Positions 18,971-27,156 of a stretch of 64,000 nt of DNA are shown here, piece after piece. The position numbers were made by a program, and so were the translations under genes. Under the pieces are notes generated by a model. That model was not told the DNA's origin. It saw only the letters and a program-made list of their open reading frames with translations, and ran no database searches. The DNA is from Methyloceanibacter caenitepidi (GTDB lineage Bacteria; Pseudomonadota; Alphaproteobacteria; Rhizobiales; Methyloligellaceae), in NCBI RefSeq assembly GCF_000828475.1, contig NZ_AP014648.1, positions 1,488,001 to 1,552,000 of the forward strand. Direction: 5' to 3'. The stretch's first letter is position 1; each line of letters opens with the position of its first letter.

Positions 18971-19923
18971 GCCGGACCGCCGAGGATCTGTTTTGGATGG
19001 CGCGTAACATGGAGCGCGCCGAAAACACCGCCCGCATGCTGGAGGTGAGTTTCCGGCTGACCTTGCTGCCGACGTCGCTCGGCCGGGAAGAACAGTTCGA
19101 GCCGATCCTGACCATCGCGCCGGGTGACGATAATTTTCACGAGCATTATGACGCGCTGACGCACGAGAACCTCGTCCGCTATGTCGCGCTGGATCCGGAA
19201 AACAACGGTTCGATCTACTCGCTCATTCGCAACGCGCGCGAAAACGCGCGTGCCCGCAGGGCCTCGATCTCGAGCGAGGCGTGGGAGACACTGAACGCGA
19301 CCTGGCTGCAGATGCAGAGCTTCGACTACGACGAGGTCGAGCGCTGGGGCTTCCGGGATTTCTTCGACTGGGTCAAGGAGCGGTCCCATCTCTTTCGGGG
19401 CGTCGTCTTCGGCACCATGCTCCACGACGACGGGTTCCGGTTCTTGCGCCTCGGCACCTTCATCGAGCGTGCCGACAACACGGCCCGCATCCTCGATGTG
19501 AAGTACCACGTCTTGCTGCCCGTTACCGAAAAGGTCGGCGGCTATGTAGACTACTACCAGTGGGCGGCGCTGCTCAGGTCAGTGGGCGCGTACCGCGCGT
19601 ACCGGCGCATCTATCACGACACGATCTATCCCTGGCGCGTCGCCGAGCTCCTGATCCTGCGGGAAGACATGCCACGCTCCCTGCATCACTGCTATGCCAT
19701 CGTGCTGTCGACCCTGGACGAGCTGGCGAAGGAGAAGCCGCTCGAGTGCCGCCGCCTCGCGGGCCAGAGCCATGCGCAACTTTGCTACGGGCAAATCCAG
19801 GATGTGTTCCGTGAAGGCCTGCACGAGTACCTGACCCGATTCATCGAGGACAACCACGCCTTGGGATCGCAAATCCAAGAGGACTTCCTGATGACCCCGA
19901 TGGTGATGGCGGAGGCCGTCTGA
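18964..19923 (+). CDS. Alpha-E domain protein (Anbu operon)
   Basis: A 319-residue all-helical alpha-E protein, beginning MLSRTAEDLFWMARNMERAE, the hallmark of the family, with a second ARRTEN-like block (LRLGTFIERADNTARILD) around residue 170. Function is unproven; it is nearly always next to the type 2 ATP-grasp protein and is thought to be its partner. The start overlaps the upstream stop by 7 bases and the downstream transglutaminase starts 3 bases after its stop, so expression is tightly coupled. Confidence 0.92.
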   Translation: MLSRTAEDLFWMARNMERAENTARMLEVSFRLTLLPTSLGREEQFEPILTIAPGDDNFHEHYDALTHENLVRYVALDPENNGSIYSLIRNARENARARRASISSEAWETLNATWLQMQSFDYDEVERWGFRDFFDWVKERSHLFRGVVFGTMLHDDGFRFLRLGTFIERADNTARILDVKYHVLLPVTEKVGGYVDYYQWAALLRSVGAYRAYRRIYHDTIYPWRVAELLILREDMPRSLHHCYAIVLSTLDELAKEKPLECRRLAGQSHAQLCYGQIQDVFREGLHEYLTRFIEDNHALGSQIQEDFLMTPMVMAEAV

Positions 19924-19926
19924 CGC

Positions 19927-20736
19927 ATGCTGATCCGCATCGAGCATTCCACGTCCTACGAGTACACGGAGCCGCTTCTGGCGACGACGCAGTACCTGCG
20001 CATGACGCCGCTGTCTGGCAGGACCCAGGCGGTGGAGAATTGGGCCCTGATTTGTCCGGGCGCGTCGACGACGCCCTGGCAAGACCAATACGGCAACGCG
20101 TGCCACACGCTCACGATGAGCAAGCCCGTGGATCGTCTCGATATCCGGGTCAGCGGCCTTGTGCGGACGCGCGATACCAGCGGCGTCGTCGGCGTGGCCT
20201 CTCCGGAGCTGCCTGTCATGCTGTATCTCCGCGAGACGTCGGCGACGGTGGCCACGGACCCGATCCGTGAGCTCGCAATTGCAGCCCAGGGCAAGGACGA
20301 GAGGGACCGGATCGAGGTGCTGCACGACATCATGTTGGCCATCGCCAAGGCGGTGGCCTACAAGCCCGGCGAGACCCACGTCCACACGACCGGCGCCGAG
20401 GCTTTGGAGCAGGGCAGCGGCGTGTGTCAGGATCTCGCGCATATCTTCTGCGCGGCCGCCCGCTCTCTGGATATTCCGGCCCGCTATGTCAGCGGGTACA
20501 TGACCCAGGGCATCGGCCACGACGCCCATGCGGCAAGTCATGCCTGGGCAGAGGCATTCGTTGACTCTCTCGGCTGGGTAGGGTTCGATCCCACCAATCG
20601 CGCTTGCCCCGATGAGTCGTATGTCCGGACCGCAATCGGTCTCGACTATTCCGAAGCCGGTCCCATGCGCGGCGTTCGGGCAGGCGGCGGTGAAGAAGAA
20701 ATGAGTGTCCGCGTCAGTTTTCCAAATCAGCAATAA
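19927..20736 (+). CDS. Transglutaminase-like protease (Anbu operon)
   Basis: A 269-residue cytoplasmic transglutaminase-fold protein with the N-terminal beta domain (MLIRIEHSTSYEY, 1-90) and the catalytic core. Triad: C167 in SGVCQDLAH, H205 in ASHAWAEA and D221 in VGFDPTN. It is the standard third member of the Anbu locus, where it may process the product of the ATP-grasp/alpha-E pair. It is distinct from the transglutaminase at 1554, with which it shares only the fold and active-site blocks. Confidence 0.93.
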   Translation: MLIRIEHSTSYEYTEPLLATTQYLRMTPLSGRTQAVENWALICPGASTTPWQDQYGNACHTLTMSKPVDRLDIRVSGLVRTRDTSGVVGVASPELPVMLYLRETSATVATDPIRELAIAAQGKDERDRIEVLHDIMLAIAKAVAYKPGETHVHTTGAEALEQGSGVCQDLAHIFCAAARSLDIPARYVSGYMTQGIGHDAHAASHAWAEAFVDSLGWVGFDPTNRACPDESYVRTAIGLDYSEAGPMRGVRAGGGEEEMSVRVSFPNQQ

Positions 20737-20756
20737 AGCCGGGGACGGTGGGATCA

Positions 20757-21494
20757 GTGACGTATTGCGTCGGTATTCTGCTCGATGAAGGGGTGGTGCT
20801 CGCGTCGGATTCCCGCACCAACGCCGGCATCGATCGCGTTTCAACCTTCCGAAAGATGTTCACCTTCGAGCGTCCGGGCGAGCGGTTCTTTACCCTTCTC
20901 ACGGCGGGCAATCTGTCGCTCACACAGGGCGTGATAAGCCTCATCGGCGAGTGGCTGGAGACCGACGACCCGGAGAAGGATCTCTACGCCGCGACCTCGA
21001 TGTTCAACGCCGCGCGGATCATCGGCCGGGCCCTGCGCGAGGTGCACAAGGTCGATTCAGGCTATTTGCAGCAGCACGACATCGACTTCTCCGCCTCGTT
21101 CGTACTCGGCGGCCAGGTGCGGGGCGGCAAGCTGCGGCTGTTTCAGATCTATGACGCGGGCAACTTCATCGAGGCCATGGGCGACACGATCTATTTCCAG
21201 ATCGGTGAGGTCAAATACGGCAAGCCTATCCTCGACCGTGTGCTGCGCCGGGAGACGAGTTTGAAGGACGCCGCCAAGTGCGCCTTGATCTCCTTCGATT
21301 CGACCATGCGCTCGAATGTTTCCGTGGGGCCGCCCATCGATCTGATGATCTACCGGCGCGACACGCTGAACCGCGCCTTCACCATCCGGCTTGAGGAGGA
21401 CAACCCCTATCTGCAGGAGCTGCGCGAAGGGTGGGGGACCGCGCTGCTAAACGCCTTCCATACTGTCGGCCACGACCCAGGCTGGGTCCTGTGA
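20757..21494 (+). CDS. anbu: Anbu, bacterial proteasome-like peptidase
   Basis: A 245-residue Ntn-hydrolase of the Anbu family, the ancestral-beta-subunit homologue of HslV and the proteasome that forms helical rather than closed-ring assemblies. I use GTG 20757 rather than GTG 20748 because it gives MTYCVGILLDEG, so that Met removal exposes the N-terminal Thr required by the fold. In mature numbering T1, D17 (LASDSR) and K32 (FRKMF) are in place. Proteolytic activity has been hard to show for this family. Upstream are its usual partners; its stop overlaps the antiporter gene start (GTGA). Confidence 0.95.
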   Translation: MTYCVGILLDEGVVLASDSRTNAGIDRVSTFRKMFTFERPGERFFTLLTAGNLSLTQGVISLIGEWLETDDPEKDLYAATSMFNAARIIGRALREVHKVDSGYLQQHDIDFSASFVLGGQVRGGKLRLFQIYDAGNFIEAMGDTIYFQIGEVKYGKPILDRVLRRETSLKDAAKCALISFDSTMRSNVSVGPPIDLMIYRRDTLNRAFTIRLEEDNPYLQELREGWGTALLNAFHTVGHDPGWVL

Positions 21495-22675
21495 GCTCGG
21501 CGGCCGCACCCCGAACACTTCTCGGCATCCTGCGCGCCGAGCTCGGTCTCATCGCCGGTATCGTCACCACGGTGCTGTTTTTCACCGTCGGCAAGGGATG
21601 GCTCGGCTACCTGGACAGTTTGCCGTGGCTTGCCCTCATGTTCGTATGGCTGTTCGGGGTCATGATTTGGTGCGCGTTCGGCGTCGTGCGCCATGCGGAC
21701 GCTCTGGCCGAACTCTTGGGCGAGCCGTACGGCACGCTGATCCTGACCCTTTCGGTCATCAGTATCGAAGTCGCAATTCTCGCGACCGTCATGCTGGGCA
21801 AGACTCCCAACCCCACGCTGCCCCGCGAAACCATGTTCGCCATTCTCATGATCGTTCTCAACGGGATGGTCGGGACCGTGCTCGCGGTCGGCGGGTTGCG
21901 CTACGTTCAGCAGCAATACAATCTGCAAGGCGCACTGGCTTATCTCGCGGTTATCACGCCGCTCGCCTTCTTGGCGCTGGTGATCCCGACGTTCACGCAA
22001 TCGACATCGGGGCCGACGCTGCAATGGCAGCAGGCAATCGTCATCGGCGCGATGACCGCGCTTCTCTACGCGGCGTTTCTCAGAATCCAAACGACGCGGC
22101 ATCGGAAATTCTTCGTGCAGCCGAAACTCACCAGCGCGGGCAAGAAGGTCGGGAAAACTCCTGCCGTAACGCCAGCGGGTACCGACGCGGACATAGCCGA
22201 CTCCGCCGATCACGGCCTGATCTATTCCGGCCCGGCCCATGCCGTGCTGTTGCTCGCGACGCTGCTGCCGGTTGTTCTGCTGTCGAAGCCCCTGGCGGCG
22301 CTGCTCGACCACGGCATCGCACAGATCGGCTTGCCGAATGCCCTGGGCGGCGTCGTGATCGCCATGCTGATCCTCTCGCCCGAATGGACGGCTGCGCTCC
22401 AAGCGGCCATGCGCGATCAGCTGCAGCGTGCCGTGAATCTCAGCCTTGGCAGCGCGCTCTCGACGATCGGACTGACCGTTCCCGTCATGCTCGCTATCAG
22501 TGTGTTCACCGGAACCCCCCTCAAGCTCGGCCTCAACTCTGTCGACATCGTTCTGCTGTCGGTGACGCTGTTCGTCTGTCACATCACCTTTTCGGGGGCG
22601 CCTACCAACATTCTGCTGGGCTTCGTGCATCTGGTGTTGTTCGGCACGTACTTGCTCCTGATCTTCAAGCCATAG
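21491..22675 (+). CDS. ChaA-like calcium/sodium:proton antiporter
   Basis: A 394-residue membrane protein with about eleven hydrophobic segments in two halves separated by a hydrophilic linker (about 195-245), as in CaCA/ChaA exchangers. The alpha-repeats carry the expected polar signature: EPYGTLILTLSVISIEVA in the first half and LILSPEWTAALQAAMRDQ with GSALSTIGLTVP in the second. It would expel Ca2+, Na+ or K+ for protons. GTG 21491 overlaps the Anbu stop as GTGA, so this antiporter appears translationally coupled to the Anbu operon; that linkage is less usual than the rest of the locus. Confidence 0.88.
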   Translation: MSSAAAPRTLLGILRAELGLIAGIVTTVLFFTVGKGWLGYLDSLPWLALMFVWLFGVMIWCAFGVVRHADALAELLGEPYGTLILTLSVISIEVAILATVMLGKTPNPTLPRETMFAILMIVLNGMVGTVLAVGGLRYVQQQYNLQGALAYLAVITPLAFLALVIPTFTQSTSGPTLQWQQAIVIGAMTALLYAAFLRIQTTRHRKFFVQPKLTSAGKKVGKTPAVTPAGTDADIADSADHGLIYSGPAHAVLLLATLLPVVLLSKPLAALLDHGIAQIGLPNALGGVVIAMLILSPEWTAALQAAMRDQLQRAVNLSLGSALSTIGLTVPVMLAISVFTGTPLKLGLNSVDIVLLSVTLFVCHITFSGAPTNILLGFVHLVLFGTYLLLIFKP

Positions 22676-22770
22676 GGCCGGCCCTCGCCCTCGACTTTTT
22701 TTCGAACTTTGTGGAGAACAAAGCACGCATCCGCTTACCCATGGTTGTGGCCTGAGCGCTTCCGCGCAGC

Positions 22771-23628
22771 ATGGTTGCCGGGCTTTATGCAACGCACCGT
22801 CTACGATGGCTGATCGACAACCACAGGTGGAGCGGGTGGGTGACGGCGGACGGGCTACGCGACGCGGCGGATGGGGCCACCTGCCGCGCCTGGGTCGGCG
22901 GTTTGGGGTTACTGCTCGCTGTCGCCACAGGCGCCGTGTTTGCCGCTGGGGCCGCCAGGGCAGGCGAGGCGGCAGCGCTCCGGCACGAAGTCTTCGGCGG
23001 CGTCGAAACCGCAAATAACTACACAAGCATCTATGCCGGGGGCGGGTATGCGTTCGGCGCTGGTTTCGGTGCGCCGGGCTGGCGGCTTCGGACCGTCGCG
23101 GCCTGGAGCCCCTACGACTATGACGGTGCGCTGTTTGACGGCGCCGCCTATCGCCGTACCGCGTTCAAGGGCGAGGCCGCGTTCCTCACCGTGCAGGCCG
23201 GGTACGAATTTCACCAGGGCCGGACCGTCGCGCGTGCCTTCGCGGGCATCGAAGCGGCCGACCAAACCATCACGCCTTTCGATCCAGGCAATTCGGTTCA
23301 AGGAACCGAACTCGGTCTCAGGCTCACGGTCGAGACTTGGACGGACATCTCCGATCGCTGGTTCCTGTCTGCGGATGGCGCTTATGGCACCGCTTTCCAA
23401 GAGTACTGGCAACTCACCCGCATCGGCTGCCGCGTCGGGCCGATCTTTGCGGTCGGTCTCGAGGGCGGTGTGCTCGGTAATCAGGAATATGACGCAGGAC
23501 GCGGCGGCGCTTTCGTTCGCGGTGCGTTCAAGGCTTTCGAAGCCACCGTATCGGGCGGATTCACGGGCGACTATCTCCTAAGCGACCCGAGCGGCTATCT
23601 CGCGCTTGGCCTCTATCGGAAGTTCTAG
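22771..23628 (+). CDS. Cellulose biosynthesis BcsS-like outer-membrane protein
   Basis: A 285-residue exported protein. A long N-terminal stretch precedes a signal-like segment (about 42-65, GLGLLLAVATGAVFAAG ... ARAG). The mature part (about 68-285) has the BcsS pattern: HEVFGGVETANNYTSIYAGGGYA at its start, alternating beta strands, and an aromatic C-terminus GLYRKF typical of a barrel. BcsS occurs in alphaproteobacterial cellulose systems, but no bcsA/B or other cellulose genes are in the window. The true start may be an internal codon nearer the signal segment. Confidence 0.7.
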   Translation: MVAGLYATHRLRWLIDNHRWSGWVTADGLRDAADGATCRAWVGGLGLLLAVATGAVFAAGAARAGEAAALRHEVFGGVETANNYTSIYAGGGYAFGAGFGAPGWRLRTVAAWSPYDYDGALFDGAAYRRTAFKGEAAFLTVQAGYEFHQGRTVARAFAGIEAADQTITPFDPGNSVQGTELGLRLTVETWTDISDRWFLSADGAYGTAFQEYWQLTRIGCRVGPIFAVGLEGGVLGNQEYDAGRGGAFVRGAFKAFEATVSGGFTGDYLLSDPSGYLALGLYRKF

Positions 23629-23981
23629 AGAAGATCGTTGCCGTGCGGCCGAACCGTCGCCGAAAGAAAGCTCAGCCTTGTCGCAGCTGGCTGGCGCCTG
23701 GCCTCGGCTGCCGGTCAAAGTGCACTGCCGGCCCCGCCCCGGCAGTGCTTTGAAACGCGAACCGCCCCGGCGGGCGGCCCTTAGGATGGTGCGTTCTGTG
23801 TAGAGAGTGTCCAGGAAGGGACTCGCCTCGAAGATGTTTGCGCTTCGAAAACGAAGACCCGAAGACTCGCTCCATCGGAAAGGATGACACGAAGTTTGCA
23901 GACAGCGCAATTGGACGATGCGCTTATACCCGCACTTTCTTGCGTGCTGTGGATGCGCGCAGACGTCCGAGCGCGCGCCTC
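23629..23981. other. Intergenic region, 353 bases, between convergent genes
   Basis: It separates the rightward bcsS-like gene from the leftward binding-protein gene, so it should contain transcript ends rather than promoters. The only clear structure is the 10-bp hairpin at 23722-23748. Short open frames here are Arg-rich shadows without ribosome sites. Confidence 0.5.
23722..23750 (+). terminator. Hairpin terminator between convergent genes
   Basis: Perfect 10-bp stem GCACTGCCGG / CCGGCAGTGC (23722-23731 and 23739-23748) with a 7-base loop. Only TTTG follows on the plus strand and ACTTTGACC on the minus strand, so termination may be inefficient or bidirectional. Confidence 0.5.
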
Positions 23982-25190
23982 TCAAGGAGCGTTTGTTTCA
24001 GGCGTCGCAGACTCATCCGACGCATTGCGCTTAGGTTGCTCGGGGCTTGCGGTTTTCGGTGCGCGCAAACTCGCAGCCCATGCGGCGAAGCGCTTGTTGA
24101 GAGCATCGCCGTTCTCCTCCCACCAAGCCTCATCGAATCGCAGGGCCTTCCGAGAGTTGTCGGGCGCCGTCGGGAGAAATCGCTGCATATCAACGCCGAT
24201 TGCCGGATGCTTGCCGACCAGCGCGAGGGCCGATGTCCGCATGGGACCGTAGGAGGTGAGCCTGGCTTGGGCAGCCAGTTGAGCCGGCTCGATTGCGAAA
24301 CGGATGAAGCGCATCGCTTCGTCCTTGTTCGGCGCACTCGCCGGAATGGCCCAGGCATCCAGGTCGTAGATTTGTCCGTCCCACAGGATCTCGAGATTGC
24401 GGTCGACAACCGCGGCGCGGAAGATACGGCCGCTATAGCCGGCAGCCATCGCGGCCCGGCCTGCCACGACCCACGCCATCGGCTCCTCGGGCTTGGTCCA
24501 CAGAAGGATGCTGCCTTTGATCTTATCGAGAGCGGCGAAGGCCCTGTCCGCGCCTTCGGGTGTCGCGAGCTCCTGGTAGAGGCTGCCCGGCGCAACCCCG
24601 TCCGCCAGCAGGACCAGTTCGAGCGTGCGCTGCGCGTTATTGGGGAGGGCGCGTTTGCCGGGGAACCGGGTCGTATCCAGCAGCGCGCCGATGGTATCCG
24701 GCATGGTGCCCTGGAACGCTTTACGGTTGGCGACGATCGCCATGGCCCAGGCTAAGGAGGCCACGCCGCATTTCGATATGGCGCCTGGCAGGAAATCGTC
24801 CGATGCATCGCCATCCGTCTTGAGCGATTCCGGATCGATCGGTTCCAACAGGCCTTCGTTGCAGAGCGTTTCGAGTGTCCCGGCCGACACATCCACGACG
24901 TCGACCGGTGTCTTGCTGTTCTCAATCAGTGATCTGACGTTCTCAATGTCGCCGCCATAGATCTCCGTGGCGATCGCGGTTCCGGTCTTCTTCGCATACG
25001 GTTCCAGCAGCGCAATCTGCTGGGCGCGGCCATACGCGCCGCCCCAGGTGGCGATGTTCAAGGTCTGTTGCGCCCATGCCCCGGTCGGCCCGCTGCAGGC
25101 CAAGACGAACGCGAGCGCTGCGGCAACGCGGCGGCGTGGGGGCAGGCCGTTGGAAACGCGGGGCGGGGCGGAGTGGTGCAACACAAGCAA
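23982..25190 (-). CDS. PotD-type ABC transporter substrate-binding protein
   Basis: A 402-residue periplasmic binding protein of the spermidine/putrescine (PotD) cluster: signal peptide ending GAWAQ (about 41), then LNIATWGGAYGRAQQ, VDVVDVSAGTLETLCNEGLL and DLDAWAIPASAPNKDEAMRF, blocks typical of the type 2 fold. Ligand is probably a polyamine or an organic cation. The likely start is TTG 25190 or GTG 25184, with no strong ribosome site. It has no permease or ATPase gene beside it. A Lys/Pro/Glu-rich C-terminal tail of about 25 residues extends beyond the usual end. Confidence 0.8.
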   Translation of the reverse strand: MLVLHHSAPPRVSNGLPPRRRVAAALAFVLACSGPTGAWAQQTLNIATWGGAYGRAQQIALLEPYAKKTGTAIATEIYGGDIENVRSLIENSKTPVDVVDVSAGTLETLCNEGLLEPIDPESLKTDGDASDDFLPGAISKCGVASLAWAMAIVANRKAFQGTMPDTIGALLDTTRFPGKRALPNNAQRTLELVLLADGVAPGSLYQELATPEGADRAFAALDKIKGSILLWTKPEEPMAWVVAGRAAMAAGYSGRIFRAAVVDRNLEILWDGQIYDLDAWAIPASAPNKDEAMRFIRFAIEPAQLAAQARLTSYGPMRTSALALVGKHPAIGVDMQRFLPTAPDNSRKALRFDEAWWEENGDALNKRFAAWAASLRAPKTASPEQPKRNASDESATPETNAP

Positions 25191-25241
25191 TGACCGTCGG
25201 TTGTCGTCGTGTTCGTTATAGTCAGCCGTTCAAGGCGTGCG

Positions 25242-27017
25242 CTACTGTTTCTCCGTGTCCTGTTCCGGTACAGCGGCACCCGGAGCCACCGCCGGCGCGC
25301 GCGCCATCTCCGGTGCCGTGAGAGAACCGTTGATCGTGATGCCTGGCTTGGTCCCGGAAACGGGTTCGTCGGCATCAGGAGGTACCTCAGAATCCGCCAT
25401 TCGCAGATCCCAATCAAGGGTCTGGCGCGCGATGTCCAGGCCGCCCGCGCCCGAGACGGGCTTGCCGCCGGTGGTCATGCGGAAGCTCTGACACCACAAA
25501 TGTCCGGCCGAGAGGCTGCAGTCCGCTTTCAGCTCCGAAAACGGGGTGGCCGCGCCCTGGCTCCAGCCCGTTGCTTCGGCGTCCGGCTTGGACAGGAGCG
25601 TCGACAGATCGATGGGCAGCGTTCCGTCTTCGGCCGTCACCATGACGTCGCCTGCAAGGCCGCGAATGAGTTCGTCTTGGGTGGTGCCCCCTGTCGACAC
25701 ATCGGCGTTCACCGTGCCCGATCCCGTCATCGGCACGCTCAGTCCAAGCGACTGCCGGCAGGAGTCGATCGCGACACCTGCGAGGCTGCCTGCCAATGCC
25801 GCTTCCACGCGGGGCGACGAGAGGTCGAGATCGAACCGACCCTCGGCCTGACCGCCGCAAATCTCCAACGCGCCGATCTCGCTGGAAACGACGCCCTTTT
25901 TTGCGTTGATCGTAAGTCCGCCGCCGCCGAGCTGGAGACCGCCCGCCGATAGAGCCGCCGCCGAGACGCGGAGGTCTGCATCGAGATGCTTGAGCAGCAC
26001 CCAGTCGAAGAGAGGCGCGTCCGCCTGCGCGGGCGCGGCGCCCAAAAGGTACGGGTCGAGCGACAAGGCTTCGAAGGCGAGCGTGCCGTCGATGCGCGGA
26101 CGCGCTCCTGCGGTGAGCGCCAGAAGACCCACGGCCTCGTTGCCGTCGAATTCGAACGTGCCGTCGTCGAACGTCAGGGTCGATCCGAGCCAATGCACGC
26201 GTCCGGTGGCGCTCGCATCCTTCAGGCTTTCGCCCTCGGGCAAGGCGACCCCGACCCAGGCCAGGAAGTGGCGGATGTCGGGCAGCTTGGCCTCCAAACG
26301 ACCTTCGCCGCCGAGTTCCTCGCCCAAGTGCATCGTTCCGGTGAAGCGGGCCGTGAGAGGAGCGGACGTGACTTTCAGCGTGAGCGGCGAGCTTTGCCCG
26401 GTTTCGGTCGCCCTCGTCCTGCCCCGGTCCATCGAGAAGGTGACCTGCTCGCCGTTGAAGACGAACGAGCCCATGGCCTCCAACGCGCCAAGTTTGCCGC
26501 GCGTGTTCAGGCGCAGATCGAGCTTGCGCAGGAGCGGCTGGCCTGCGGTGGGCTCCACGACACCCCGATGGATGCGCACGCTTTCGATGGGCGCCCCCGC
26601 CAAAAAGGCCGTGAGCTTCCCGAGCACCGCCTTGGCAGTCCGTGCCTCTTCTCCGGGCTTAAGCGTGAGTGTCGGCCCATCCAGACGCATCGCGCTGAAC
26701 GAGACATTCCCGACAAGCAGATCCGGCAGCGACAAGGTGAGGCGGAACTTGGGAGCGGTGATGGATTGGACGCTTGGCAGTTTTTCGGCGTCCGATAGTG
26801 AGAAGCCACCCTCGATCGAGGGCGGCAGGTAACGCACCCGAAGCGGTTCCGCGAGCGTCACGCTTCCGCCGGTCCAGTCCGAGAGGGATGCCTCGACACG
26901 GCCCCGGAGGTCTGCCGGCGGACCTGCCGGCCGCAAGAGCAGAACCACGACGCCGACGGCGATGACCGCGAGAAGTCCGGCAAGAAGCCATTTCCAAATA
27001 GATTGGCGCGGCCCCAT
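25242..27017 (-). CDS. AsmA-like membrane-anchored protein
   Basis: A 591-residue protein with one N-terminal membrane helix (about 8-28, WLLAGLLAVIAVGVVVLLL) and a long periplasmic region of beta repeats; the RGRVEASLSDWTGGSVTLAEPLRV start and the conserved C-terminal block DGTLPIDLSTLL are typical of the AsmA family. These proteins are bridge-like and affect outer-membrane biogenesis or lipid transport. The C-terminus is Pro/Ala-rich. It lies between two transporter gene sets on the same strand. Confidence 0.8.
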   Translation of the reverse strand: MGPRQSIWKWLLAGLLAVIAVGVVVLLLRPAGPPADLRGRVEASLSDWTGGSVTLAEPLRVRYLPPSIEGGFSLSDAEKLPSVQSITAPKFRLTLSLPDLLVGNVSFSAMRLDGPTLTLKPGEEARTAKAVLGKLTAFLAGAPIESVRIHRGVVEPTAGQPLLRKLDLRLNTRGKLGALEAMGSFVFNGEQVTFSMDRGRTRATETGQSSPLTLKVTSAPLTARFTGTMHLGEELGGEGRLEAKLPDIRHFLAWVGVALPEGESLKDASATGRVHWLGSTLTFDDGTFEFDGNEAVGLLALTAGARPRIDGTLAFEALSLDPYLLGAAPAQADAPLFDWVLLKHLDADLRVSAAALSAGGLQLGGGGLTINAKKGVVSSEIGALEICGGQAEGRFDLDLSSPRVEAALAGSLAGVAIDSCRQSLGLSVPMTGSGTVNADVSTGGTTQDELIRGLAGDVMVTAEDGTLPIDLSTLLSKPDAEATGWSQGAATPFSELKADCSLSAGHLWCQSFRMTTGGKPVSGAGGLDIARQTLDWDLRMADSEVPPDADEPVSGTKPGITINGSLTAPEMARAPAVAPGAAVPEQDTEKQ

Positions 27018-27156
27018 CCCGACCCTTCCACGTAACGCGCTGCATGGGTTCGTCCCGCGCGGATCGGCTGTCCGTGAACGACCGGCGGACAGTGCACCCC
27101 CACAGGTGCCGAAAACCGAGACGTGGCAAACCCAAGAGCCTCATTCTCTTGGGTTA

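Noticed and set aside
22676..22710. Terminator after the antiporter gene (GGGCCGGCCC then T7)
   Set aside because: The palindrome has no loop and the T run is 13 bases away, so hairpin-linked termination is doubtful.
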